This document shows, piece after piece, positions 1 through 9,382 of a stretch of DNA of 64,000 bases. A program made the translations under genes and the position numbers. The notes under the pieces were generated by a model, which saw only the letters and a program-made list of their open reading frames with translations, was not told the origin of the DNA and ran no database searches. This DNA comes from Burkholderiales bacterium. Its GTDB lineage: Bacteria; Pseudomonadota; Gammaproteobacteria; Burkholderiales; Burkholderiaceae_C. The stretch's first letter is position 1, and the number at the start of each line of letters is the position of its first letter. The stretch is from NCBI GenBank assembly GCA_003963115.1, contig RXJQ01000025.1:124001-188000 (forward strand), in the 5' to 3' direction.

Positions 1-1134
1 TAAATGCTTGAGCGGAACTCCGTAGGCGATGGCCTCTTCATACATCTTGCGCAGGGGAATTTTGCTAAGCAAAAGATCGCGTGTTTCGCTTTTACCTCCT
101 TCATCAGGCCGATATCCCCCGCCTACGTTTGAGTGCGCGCCAGGTTAGACGATCTCCTGGGCGCCATCGGGCAGCTTGGCACCGTCCCATACTGTGTCCA
201 AAGGGAATGAGTTTCTGAACTCGTTCATCGCCATGAGGTGCAGGGTACGCGTCACGAGAGGCGGGATACGCAGGTTGCTGGCCCAGGAAGCATGGCCATC
301 GAACACGCCCGGGGTCGGGTCTGCGCCGGGCTTGTCGCCAAAGGCCAGCGTGTTGAGCCAGCTTCTGCGTTGCGCCATGGCCGTGTCCAGCGCCACCCAT
401 TTCTTGGCTGTGGCGAGTGAGCCCAAGCTGGTGCTCGCTGGCAAGCCCACTGATGCCACGGTATCAAACAAGCCCAGAAAGTAGATCTCGCAGGGGCGAT
501 GGATGCTCCTCAGCGTGCCTTGCCTGGAGCCGGCATCCCATGCGCATCGATCGTTGATGCGGCGTGCGAATGCCCGCGCGAGTGTGGCGCCGCGCGAAAA
601 ACCAAAGATGGCCAGATTGACCGATTCAATCTTGTCAGCAGGGTGCTTGGCGACGGTGGCATCGAACCATTTCATGGCCTGATCCAGGCGGGCATCGCCG
701 TATTTGCCAAAGGCCATGCCATCGTCATCACCGATGTCGCTAATTTCTTTGAAGTAGGTGCCCAGGCCTGGGATGTAATGCGCGTAGATGCCCTTCGCCA
801 CGTCTTCTCTGGGGTGAGCCTTGAACAATCGAGCGACGTTGCTGTGCTTGTCCGTGCCTTCGTCCGCGTCCAGATTGTTGCCGGTGCCATCAAAGAAGAA
901 TGAAATGCGCAGCGTCACTTTGCATGTGTGCGTAGCTGGTTGGCCGTCTAGGCGAGCACCCAGCGCTTGGGCGCGTTGCGCCAAGTCTGGCCCATCGATG
1001 GGGGCATGTGGTGGTGAGCACACAGGGGCAGACAGGGTTCGCGAAGCCGCCGCGCTGCTGCCGAGCGCTTCGTAGGGCTGGCGCGTGGCCGGGCCTGCTG
1101 TGGCTGTTTCAGTGGTCTTGCTGGAGTTGTTCAT
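1..1134 (-). pseudogene. DUF2235 / Tle1-like T6SS phospholipase effector, interrupted by an in-frame TAA; runs off the left edge
   Basis: N-terminal FFFDGTGNN and GFSRG (GxSxG) motifs; the ORF stops after ...PDGAQEIV but the same frame continues as PGAHSNVGGGYRPDEGGKSETRDLLLSKIPLRKMYEEAIAYGVPLKHL to base 1, collinear with the intact paralogue at 3138..4982 (FPGMHSDVGGGYSPQEQG...). Confidence 0.85.
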
Positions 1135-1732
1135 GGCTGCACGGGGGGAAATTGTTGGAAGCACCGGGGCGCTGTTCATCTGCTGTGATAGGCAACTTCA
1201 AGCGCGGAGGCGAGTAGCCGGGTGTCACGGCCGCTTCGACGTGGCCATCAGGAAAGAAGTGCACCTCCAGCGCAGCAGGCTCTTCGGTCTGCATGCGCTC
1301 GACCGGTACCTGCACTTCGCGGAAAAGGCTTTTGCGCCAAAAATGGGTTCCGCCGTACTTGTTGGTGGTGGAGTACATGCAGTAACTGGCTGACCACTTG
1401 ACGGTGACCCTGGCTGAACCCGCAGGATTGAAGCTGTAGCAACAAACCGACCCACCGCCGCCCGTCGTTGGACTGCTCACATAGATGTTGCCGCTGCCTG
1501 CACCATTCACGCTGAAGCTGTCGATGTAGTGGTCGGTGTAGTTGTAGCCCTGAATCAGTAGGCCCTTGGATTGTTCTTTGGTCTGCGTTTGCGGCGCTTT
1601 GTCTACGGCAGATGTTGGGGAGGCACAGGCTGAGATGCAGAGCCCCAAAGCTGCGCAGGCAAAGCAAGTCAGCCAGCGCGAAAGATCTCGATCCACGTGA
1701 TGCATATCAGTGGCCTTGCTGGAGTTGATCAT
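1109..1732 (-). CDS. DUF3304-type lipoprotein, putative lipase immunity protein (copy 2)
   Basis: Signal/lipobox-like CISAC; GLLIQGYNYTDHYIDSF...VCCYSFNP...HFFPDGHVEAAVTPGYSPPRLKLPITADEQRPGAS shared with the neighbouring ORF; the true start may be internal (MHHVDRD). Confidence 0.7.
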   Translation of the reverse strand: MINSSKATDMHHVDRDLSRWLTCFACAALGLCISACASPTSAVDKAPQTQTKEQSKGLLIQGYNYTDHYIDSFSVNGAGSGNIYVSSPTTGGGGSVCCYSFNPAGSARVTVKWSASYCMYSTTNKYGGTHFWRKSLFREVQVPVERMQTEEPAALEVHFFPDGHVEAAVTPGYSPPRLKLPITADEQRPGASNNFPPCSHEQLQQDH

Positions 1733-2312
1733 GGCTGCAGGGGGGGAAGTCGTAGGAGGCTCCGGGGCGTTGTTCGTCCGCCGTGATGGGCAGCCTCAGG
1801 CGTGGTGGCGAGTAGCCGGGCGTCACGGCGGCTTCGACGTGGCCATCAGGATAGAAGTGAACCTCCAGCGCCATGGCTGGCGTGGACACCTCACTCAAAG
1901 GCACAGAGGCCTCCTTCCATAGGGTTTTGCGTTCATCCACAAAGCGAGGCCCGAACGAGTAAGGGTTTGCTTTGTGTTCCATGCAGTAGGCCGCTGCCCA
2001 GCGAATTTTCAGCAGAATGGGGCGAGGCGCGCTGGGGTTGAAGCTATAACAGCAAGCTGACTTGCCGCCGCCTGTCGTTGGGCTGCTCACAAAGACGTTG
2101 CCGCCACCCGCGCCATCGACCGTGAAGCTGTCAATGAACATATTGGTGTAGTTGTAGCCCTGGATCAGCAGCCCTTGCGCTTGCGACCCTGAGGCATTCT
2201 GGGTAGTGGTCACCTGGCTATTGCCGCTGTCTGCCGAGTCGGGTGGCGAGGCCACACACCCCGTCGTGCTGAGGCATGCGCTGACGCAAACCGTCAAGAG
2301 TTGTCGATTCAT
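1707..2312 (-). CDS. DUF3304-type lipoprotein, putative lipase immunity protein (copy 1)
   Basis: MNRQLLTVCVSACLSTTGC lipobox; near-identical C-terminal half to the 1109..1732 product; start overlaps the upstream stop (ATGA). Confidence 0.75.
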   Translation of the reverse strand: MNRQLLTVCVSACLSTTGCVASPPDSADSGNSQVTTTQNASGSQAQGLLIQGYNYTNMFIDSFTVDGAGGGNVFVSSPTTGGGKSACCYSFNPSAPRPILLKIRWAAAYCMEHKANPYSFGPRFVDERKTLWKEASVPLSEVSTPAMALEVHFYPDGHVEAAVTPGYSPPRLRLPITADEQRPGASYDFPPCSHDQLQQGH

Positions 2313-3016
2313 TTTTTGATGGCCTGTTCGATGGCTTGCAGCAGTGTCAACTGGCGCTGCTTGACTTTGACCATCAAGGACGCCCATTGTTCGCTGTTCT
2401 CAAAGCCGACGCCCAACTCCAATGTCAGCACACAGAACATCACGCGGTCGGCCAGAGCCTCCAGCGCAAACTGGTCTGCCACCTGTAAGGCACGCTTGGT
2501 GAATGCGGCTCTGTCTGCAATGGGCACGGCCATGAATGCGTCAGGTGATTCGCGCATCAATTCGGGCATGACCGTGTCCACCTCGGCTGCAGCAAGCAGT
2601 TGATCGGCCTGCGGCTGTGTCAATACCAAGGGCGCTTCAAAGGTGGCTGACGTACGCACAGGACTCAGGTCAATAACGCGAAAAGTTCGTGCGCGATCCA
2701 CATAAGCCCATTGGCCATCCAATGCCCAATAGCCTGCGGCCTGATCGGCTCGCAATACAGCTTGTATCTCAGGCAGGACGCGTGGGTCATAACACCTGAG
2801 CAACACACGGTAGTCATCAGGCAACACAGCCTTGGTGCGCTCGTTCAAGGCATGCGCAAGGGCAGGCGTCGGCAAGGAGCTGTGAAGCCAGGTGGCACAA
2901 GCGCTGCTGTTTGCCCACGCCATGGTGTTGCTAAAGTCGCGCTGGCCACGTGTATTGCGGTCGAGCGGCATGAGCCACGCGCTGGCGTGTTCAGCATCGG
3001 GGCGTTCATCGCCCAA
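2309..3016 (-). pseudogene. 5'-truncated DUF4123-family T6SS adaptor (Tap/TEC-like)
   Basis: CYDPRVLPEIQAVL...GYWALDGQWAYVDR resembles DUF4123 proteins and the full-length paralogue at 5531..6325; the N-terminal ~90 aa are missing and the upstream sequence is a vgrG fragment; only a TTG start is available in the ORF track. Confidence 0.6.
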
Positions 3017-3044
3017 GATGTTGCATGCTTGGCGGGCCTTGATG

Positions 3045-3117
3045 GCCGAGTTGGTCTGTGTGGAGCTCGTCGGTGCCGCTGGGATTCACGCCGCCATCGG
3101 GGCTCACAACGATGATG
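3045..3117 (-). pseudogene. vgrG relic fragment
   Basis: Plus-strand bases 3045-3117 align without gaps to vgrG 7801-7873 with about nine mismatches; the minus-strand reading IIVVSPDGGVNPSGTDELHTDQLG matches VgrG AIVVGPDGGVNPSGAYELHTDQLG. Confidence 0.9.
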
Positions 3118-3137
3118 CTCTCCAACCCTAGGCAAGA

Positions 3138-4982
3138 TCAGACAGCCGCTACACGAGGCTGATCTAAATTGGGTTTCCCTTGTGCAACTGATGCAGCACC
3201 AGTCGATGAATCTGGTGGTTTGCTTGGGTCATTGCGAACTATTTGCACGTTATCCCCTTCGTAGCGACGACGCCATCGGAAATAGCCTTCGGGCTCCCAC
3301 GAGCCAGGCACAGGATCCCAGCCAAAGATCTTGATCTGATCAAACGGACGGAAACCCGCATAGGAATCGTGACAATAGTCTGCGAACAAGGTAGCGGCGG
3401 CTGCATCAACTGCCGACATGCTTTGCAACCGATTGAAAATGTCAAGAGCCTCTTCCTTCATGCTACGCACGCGGCTTTCGGCATTCTGCTGTATGACGGA
3501 CTTGTAGTCGTCGTTGTCCCAATTCGTGGTCGACACTGGATGCAGATGAAGGTTCAACGCATCGACGTCCTGAAGCAACAGCTGATTCGCACCGGAGAGG
3601 TCGTCCCTGTCAGATGGACTGGCACGATGGAACCAGGGAAGCGACATGTATTGGTTACGAACCTGATAGCGCCAGGCCAGATACTCGAACAACCAATCGC
3701 GCATTTGGCGCGGCTTCTGGCGAGGAGTCATGAAAGCGTTGAAAGCATCGACGGTAGCGTCCGCGATCTCGAAGCAATCATATGCGCCATCAGCCGCAAG
3801 GTTTTTATCCAATGGAACCAACGCCTTGCGAGAGGCAAGGTACATGGCGTTCAAGGCCATCTGGGAGAGCTTTTCGTCGTTCTTGCCGTGAGGCCCCCGC
3901 CCTTGCTCCTGAGGTGAATAGCCGCCACCAACGTCCGAGTGCATGCCCGGGAACATGAACTCATGGCAGTTGTCTGGGATATGGCCATCTTGCTGGATCA
4001 ACTCGACAGGGAATGAGCCTCTGTTCTCGTGCATGGCAACAAAGTGAACACAGTTTTTGACCTGAGGTGAAATACGCAACCGCTCCGGCTGCGCCCAGGA
4101 CCGATGTCCGTTTTGACCCATGCCAAAGGAAGCGGGCAAACCAACCGATGCCACAGTATCGAACAAGCCAAGAAAGCGGATCTTGGCAGGCACACCACAC
4201 AGGGTGTCACCTTCAAAGAGCTCCAGCAACCAGTTGGTGAAGGTGCGGGCCTCTGCGGCGCCACGTGAAAACCCATAGACATCAAAGAATATCTCGATGA
4301 TTTTTGGCTTGGCCACCTCAGCCATCCGTACTTGAATGTCTTTGCATGCACGTTTGAAAAAAGCCAGACGGTGCGACGACTTGGCAGCGAAGTCGTCAAG
4401 CAGCAGACCGCCGCAGGTGTCCATGTTCACCCGTCGCAAGGCGGGCTCATCTTCATAGGATGCCAAAGGACTGCGTTGCGGGACACCTCCGCGTCCAACT
4501 GTTGTGCTGCGCTTGCCGTTGCGGCACAAAGCCTTGACTGTGTCGTCGGGTGCATACAGTCGTTTGTTGGGCGAGATGCTCAAATAGATCGAGTTGATGA
4601 CTTGAAGCAATCCAAAATTGATCCGGCCGTCTCCACCAGCGCCAAAGGCAGCCCCCAGCGACGCTGGCTTCTCTTCTCCAATTTTTGGAAACGGGGTTCC
4701 TACCCCCGGGACGTAAATTGGAAAATAGCCATTCCAGTCTTCATCTCGATAGGCACGAAAGAGGCGCGCAACGTTGCTGTCTTTCTGGCGTTGCAACTGG
4801 GTTTGTGCCTTTCCAGGCTCCACCCAGTTTTGGTTGTTTCCTGTGCCATCAAAGAACACCCCAATGCTCAAGGCCATCTCGCATTGGTGTGCCTGTGGCG
4901 CTCTCTGCGGATAAACAGGCTTAATGCCTGGAGTTGGCCCAAGAGGGTGGGCCGCCACCATGGTCTCATTGCTGTTGTTCAT
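3138..4982 (-). CDS. DUF2235 / Tle1-like T6SS phospholipase effector
   Basis: GVFFDGTGNN, VYGFSRGAAEARTF (GxSxG), FLGLFDTVASVGLP, FPGMHSDVGGGY; adjacent to adaptor and vgrG. Confidence 0.88.
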   Translation of the reverse strand: MNNSNETMVAAHPLGPTPGIKPVYPQRAPQAHQCEMALSIGVFFDGTGNNQNWVEPGKAQTQLQRQKDSNVARLFRAYRDEDWNGYFPIYVPGVGTPFPKIGEEKPASLGAAFGAGGDGRINFGLLQVINSIYLSISPNKRLYAPDDTVKALCRNGKRSTTVGRGGVPQRSPLASYEDEPALRRVNMDTCGGLLLDDFAAKSSHRLAFFKRACKDIQVRMAEVAKPKIIEIFFDVYGFSRGAAEARTFTNWLLELFEGDTLCGVPAKIRFLGLFDTVASVGLPASFGMGQNGHRSWAQPERLRISPQVKNCVHFVAMHENRGSFPVELIQQDGHIPDNCHEFMFPGMHSDVGGGYSPQEQGRGPHGKNDEKLSQMALNAMYLASRKALVPLDKNLAADGAYDCFEIADATVDAFNAFMTPRQKPRQMRDWLFEYLAWRYQVRNQYMSLPWFHRASPSDRDDLSGANQLLLQDVDALNLHLHPVSTTNWDNDDYKSVIQQNAESRVRSMKEEALDIFNRLQSMSAVDAAAATLFADYCHDSYAGFRPFDQIKIFGWDPVPGSWEPEGYFRWRRRYEGDNVQIVRNDPSKPPDSSTGAASVAQGKPNLDQPRVAAV

Positions 4983-5472
4983 CTGGATCTCGGAATGGGT
5001 TGTTTGGGGTCACCTTTCTGGGCCATGGATATGTCTGCCACGGATGTTTGTGGGGAATTGGATCGTGTGTACCAGGGTAGGTCGGACTACTTGGCGACTC
5101 GTTGGCAAGGGTGATGCGAACCTGTCCGTTGGCCAGGAAATGAACAAACATGCGACCGACTTCGTCATAGCGGTCAACGGGCACATCTGCTTCGTATTCC
5201 TGACTCGTACGCTCTTTCCAGTTCGTCACGTGCCACACAACGTGCACCTTCAAGCCTGGCGTCCATGTCTTGGGAACGACAACACAGCAAACGAGTCGCC
5301 CCCCTGTCCCTGCCTGAGCCCCGTTGTAGCCATTCACCCAGAAATTCTGCACGCTGAGGTCTTCCCGCAGATGGTCAATGCCGGTGAGGCCAACACCGTC
5401 GCTCTCATCCTTGGCGCCAATCACATTGCAGGCAGTCAGCCCGATCATCAACACGATGAGCATCAGGCGCAT
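4966..5472 (-). CDS. DUF3304-like lipoprotein, putative immunity protein
   Basis: MRLMLIVLMIGLTAC lipobox; LVCCVVVP and MFVHFLANGQVRITLA resemble VCCYSFNP and LEVHFYPDGHVEAAV of the other two copies; sits directly upstream of the lipase gene. Confidence 0.65.
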   Translation of the reverse strand: MRLMLIVLMIGLTACNVIGAKDESDGVGLTGIDHLREDLSVQNFWVNGYNGAQAGTGGRLVCCVVVPKTWTPGLKVHVVWHVTNWKERTSQEYEADVPVDRYDEVGRMFVHFLANGQVRITLANESPSSPTYPGTHDPIPHKHPWQTYPWPRKVTPNNPFRDPDEQQQ

Positions 5473-5530
5473 TGAATATTTTTTGAATGTAGGCACGAGG
5501 TTCACCTATCGACCGTTGCTTGAGCTTGAA

Positions 5531-6325
5531 TCAGGTACAGGCTTCGACGCCCGCTTGGTGGCTGGCGAAAAGGGCTTTGGACCATTGAGCGTCGTCCCAG
5601 TCTGGCCGCGTGTTGGTCAGCATCAGGGCCAGCATTGCCAACTGAACAGGATATCTTTCCTCTCGATGCTTGACGGCCCAGTCACATACCCTTTGAGCAC
5701 ATGCATGTCGTTGGTAAGGCGTCAATCCATGGCCAAGGCCAGGCTGTTGGTCGACGACCGAACTGAGCAGCAAATCTGGCAACGTGCGGTCAAGCAAATG
5801 GCCCAATTGCTGGTCGCTTAGCTTGAGTGGTCCCGTTGCGCCAAAGGAGGTGGCCACAGCCCTTTTTTCACCGACCTCGATGCTCTGCGCATGACCTTGT
5901 CGGTCAATGTAGAACCAGCGGTCAATGGGCCCGCAAAGCGCACGTTGTTGCGATTCGCTCAATACAGACCAAAGCGCCACAAGGCATCGACTGTCGGCAT
6001 AGCGAAGGAAATAGCGCTGGCCGTCCTGAGTATGCAGATAACACAATGTAGCGAGATGATGCTCCAGTGCATCGATGCCAACGTCGGTGTGCAACGTTGA
6101 GATGGCCCAGGCGCGGGCAACATCCGCTTGCAATGCCGCCACGATCGAGTCGGCCAAGGTACTCCGCCCAAGGAGGACTGGCCCAACCGATGCGGCCTGA
6201 TCGTCAGGGATGCGGTCATACAGCCAGCGAATCAGGGTCACTTGATGAAGCCCGTCGATTTCCGTTGGCGTCAGGCCACTGGCGTCCAGCAGCCAGTAGA
6301 CGTTTGAGGCCTTTACGTTGTTCAT
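5531..6325 (-). CDS. DUF4123 domain protein (T6SS effector adaptor)
   Basis: VYWLLDASGLTPTEIDGLHQ..., RYADSRCLVALWSVLSESQQRALCGPIDRWFYIDRQG; start overlaps the vgrG stop. Confidence 0.75.
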   Translation of the reverse strand: MNNVKASNVYWLLDASGLTPTEIDGLHQVTLIRWLYDRIPDDQAASVGPVLLGRSTLADSIVAALQADVARAWAISTLHTDVGIDALEHHLATLCYLHTQDGQRYFLRYADSRCLVALWSVLSESQQRALCGPIDRWFYIDRQGHAQSIEVGEKRAVATSFGATGPLKLSDQQLGHLLDRTLPDLLLSSVVDQQPGLGHGLTPYQRHACAQRVCDWAVKHREERYPVQLAMLALMLTNTRPDWDDAQWSKALFASHQAGVEACT

Positions 6326-9264
6326 GCAGGCACCAAGGGTGAGGCAGCTTTCGCCGCCCTCAAGAAGCAACTCAAGCAGAAGTCTGACTTGGGTAAATCT
6401 GGTGCCGGGGTTTCAGCGGTCGCTGGCCCCACCATCGACTTCTGCCCCGCCTGCACCGTGATCTTGCCCGGGCACTGCACAGTGAAGTTGCCGCCTTCAA
6501 TGGTGATGCTGGCCCCGCCTGACACGGCCAGCGTGACCTTCTTGGCCGCGGCGACGTTGACCACGCCGTTGGCGGTCTTGAGCTCCAGCGTCTGCTTGGC
6601 TGCAATCTGAGCCGCACCCGCTTGCGCCTGCATGTCCACCGGTCCTTGCGCGGCGATCATGGTCAGGCCTTTGCCTGCGGCATCCGTGCCCGGCTGGATC
6701 GCGCCGGCGAGGATGCCGATGGCCTGACCGGTCTGCATGCGGGCCTGCCCACCCACGGCGAAGTGGGTGTCTTGCCCGCTGGCGATCTGCGTGGTGTCTT
6801 GCGCACTGAGGTGTAGGTCTTGCCCTGCTGTGAGGCCGATGCCGGCTTTGCCCATCAGGGCGATGTTCGGGTCGGCCATGTGGGGCACTGTGCCCTGGCC
6901 GTTGGTGTTGACCATGCCCGAGAGGCTCTTGGTGAGCGCCGCGGCGGGTGCTGCCTCAGCATCGAGCACGCTTTGGTTGGGGCCCACGCTGCCGGCTGCG
7001 GTGGCCAGGCCAACGGTCTGGTGTGTGGTGGCTGCCTGGTGGAAGGTCTGCGCGAGTTGCTGGGCCTGTTTGGCCAGGGCCATGCCTGGTGCGTTGTCGC
7101 CGGCCGGCGTGACGGTCTGGGCCAGCCCGTTGTCCAGCCCGAAGGTGCTGAGCATCACGCCACGGGCCGCGCGCAGGCCGCCCCATGCGTCGGTGCGCAG
7201 TTCGAAGCCCTGACCTCTGAAGCTGCCTCGGTGGTTGTCGGCCTGGTGCAGCAGGTGGCCCATCTGCAGCCAGGTCTGGCCTTGTGTGGTGTGCAGCTGG
7301 GTGCGCAGTTGCTGGGGCGTGTCGTCGAACACCATCTGGTTGTGGCCGCTGCCGCCGAACTCTTTGCTCTTGATGCCACTGAGGGCGGCGGCATTGTTCT
7401 GGCCTTCGCTGCCATCGGTGGTGGCTGCCGGTGCGGCGCCGTGCCAGGCGGGACTGTTGCCACCGCTGCCCGAGCCCACCAGGTTCATCTGGCTGCTGGG
7501 GCTGTGGTCCGTGGATGCGGACAAGGCGCTGGTGTTGGCCCTGGCGCTGCTGTCGCCACCGGGTGTGCGAGGGATACCCGATTCGCCCCGGCCGTTGTAG
7601 AGGCTCTTGAACACGACGGGCCGGTCGATGTCGTTGTTCAGGAAGACGACCAGCACCTCTTGCCCGATGCGGGGGATGAACTGGTGGCCCATGCCGGGGC
7701 CGGCGAACTGCTGCACCACGCGCAGCCAGCAGCTGTGGTCGCTGTTGGCACGCTGTGGCGCATACGGATTGGCCTGCCAGTGGAACCTGATCTTCACGCG
7801 GCCGAGTTGGTCGGTGTGGAGCTCGTAGGCGCCGCTGGGGTTCACGCCGCCATCGGGGCCCACGACGATGGCGGTCTGCGGGCCCAGTGCGGTGGGCCGG
7901 GGGCGCGGGCGCAGGCCGGTGTCGTCCAGCAGGACGGCGCGCCAGGGCACGTCGCGGCGCAGGGCCTGGAACTGGACGGCGAAGCCCAGTGTCTGGGCCT
8001 GCTGGTAGAGCGCCTGCGAGTCCACATCCCAGTTGGCCTGTTGATCGGGCTGGGCGCTCAGCGAGGGCAGCTCGGCATCGCCCAGGGTCTTGGCGATGCG
8101 CTCGTGCAGGTCGCGCGGCAGGTTGTTGATGCCCACGGCGTGGCAGCGGGTGACGAAGAACGGCTTGCCTTGGTCGCTCAGGCCGAATGCCGCCAGCGGG
8201 TCCAGGGTGGATTGGCTCAAGGCAAACCAGGTGCCGGCGCGCAGTGTGCGGACCGTGCCTCGGCCCAGCCAGGTCTTGTAGCGGGCTTCGTGCGCTTCTT
8301 GCAGGCGGGTGGCGGCGAACTGGGCTTCGGTCTGGCTGCCGAAGATGAAGTCGCCCGTGGGGTCGTAGCTGCTGAGCCAGCTTTGCAGGCTGCTGGCTTC
8401 TTCGCCGGCCCATTGATGGCTGGTCGGGACTTCGGCGGTGACGGCGCCATGGGCCTTGTAGTCCCAGCCTTGCACGACCATGGCGGTGGGGCCGAGCTGG
8501 CGCACTGCGCCGAAGGATTGGATGGTGTCTTGTTCTTCCTGGCTGTGGCCCCGGTGGAAGCGGATGCCAGCGCCACCCAGGCTGCTGGCGCTGGTGGCAT
8601 CTTGCGGCTGAGCGCTGCTGTTGGCGAAGAACACGATCGTGTGCCCGCCCGCTGCGGCTTCGTCTTCCTCCACGCGCCAGCACAGGCCTTCTTCGGCCAG
8701 GAGGCGCTGCACGAAAGCGAGATCGGTTTCGCGGTACTGCACGCAGTAGGCGCGCTGGCCGCCATTGCGGGCGAACAGGCCTTCAGCCACGTAACGCGGG
8801 ACGTCTTCGTCCCAGCGCCAGGCGGCGATGGTGTCGTGGTCGGCGAACACGTCTTCCACGATCTCGATGATGGACTTGTCCTGCCAGACCCGGCTGTTCA
8901 GCGTGTGGCCCAGCAGCGCGATCCAGGGCTGCACCAGCAGGGCCTTGCGGGCAAAGCCGCCATCGGCATCAAGCGCGCGGGCCTCGGTCACATAGCCGCT
9001 GCGCCTGGCGCGGCTGCCGTCCGACAGCACAGCCTCCAGCGTGATGGGGCGGGCGTAGAGCTGCTTGAGCTCGACCTGCGCATTGAGCACCAGGGCGTTG
9101 ATGTAGAGCGAAAACGGCTCGGACACCGCTTCGCTGAGCACGAAGCTCTCGACCATGAGGTCGGCGGGCAGCGCACGCGCCTGGCTGGGGCAGCTGAGTG
9201 TGTAGAGGCGCGTGCCGCTGTCCCATGCTGACGCGAGCCCGCTGGGCAAAGATGGCAATGCCAT
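6322..9264 (-). CDS. vgrG: T6SS spike protein VgrG (TssI) with C-terminal DUF2345-type region
   Basis: LYALSCPSQARALPADLMVESF..., YCVQYRETDLAFVQRLLAEEGLCW, LGRVKIRFHWQ, CWLRVVQQFAGPGMGHQFIPRIGQEVLVVFLNNDIDRPVV. Confidence 0.96.
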   Translation of the reverse strand: MALPSLPSGLASAWDSGTRLYTLSCPSQARALPADLMVESFVLSEAVSEPFSLYINALVLNAQVELKQLYARPITLEAVLSDGSRARRSGYVTEARALDADGGFARKALLVQPWIALLGHTLNSRVWQDKSIIEIVEDVFADHDTIAAWRWDEDVPRYVAEGLFARNGGQRAYCVQYRETDLAFVQRLLAEEGLCWRVEEDEAAAGGHTIVFFANSSAQPQDATSASSLGGAGIRFHRGHSQEEQDTIQSFGAVRQLGPTAMVVQGWDYKAHGAVTAEVPTSHQWAGEEASSLQSWLSSYDPTGDFIFGSQTEAQFAATRLQEAHEARYKTWLGRGTVRTLRAGTWFALSQSTLDPLAAFGLSDQGKPFFVTRCHAVGINNLPRDLHERIAKTLGDAELPSLSAQPDQQANWDVDSQALYQQAQTLGFAVQFQALRRDVPWRAVLLDDTGLRPRPRPTALGPQTAIVVGPDGGVNPSGAYELHTDQLGRVKIRFHWQANPYAPQRANSDHSCWLRVVQQFAGPGMGHQFIPRIGQEVLVVFLNNDIDRPVVFKSLYNGRGESGIPRTPGGDSSARANTSALSASTDHSPSSQMNLVGSGSGGNSPAWHGAAPAATTDGSEGQNNAAALSGIKSKEFGGSGHNQMVFDDTPQQLRTQLHTTQGQTWLQMGHLLHQADNHRGSFRGQGFELRTDAWGGLRAARGVMLSTFGLDNGLAQTVTPAGDNAPGMALAKQAQQLAQTFHQAATTHQTVGLATAAGSVGPNQSVLDAEAAPAAALTKSLSGMVNTNGQGTVPHMADPNIALMGKAGIGLTAGQDLHLSAQDTTQIASGQDTHFAVGGQARMQTGQAIGILAGAIQPGTDAAGKGLTMIAAQGPVDMQAQAGAAQIAAKQTLELKTANGVVNVAAAKKVTLAVSGGASITIEGGNFTVQCPGKITVQAGQKSMVGPATAETPAPDLPKSDFCLSCFLRAAKAASPLVPA

Positions 9265-9382
9265 GTTCTTCCCTGAAATTGAATGAGGTTCAGGGCGGCA
9301 TTGTCGGCGTGGATGCGCGGATCAGGCGCCCTCTCTGGAGGGGGCTGTGCAACGAGCTGTAACCAGTGGCCTTGGTGGGGCC

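Noticed and set aside
147-149. Programmed readthrough or recoding of the stop in the Tle1-like gene
   Set aside because: The stop is TAA, not TGA/TAG. No selenocysteine or pyrrolysine machinery or stimulatory structure is evident. A simple nonsense mutation in a decaying module is more economical.
6820-9231. 803-aa plus-strand ORF antisense to vgrG
   Set aside because: High-GC shadow ORF: composition is dominated by Gly/Ala/His/Val/Gln repeats with no recognisable motif, while the minus strand is an unambiguous VgrG.
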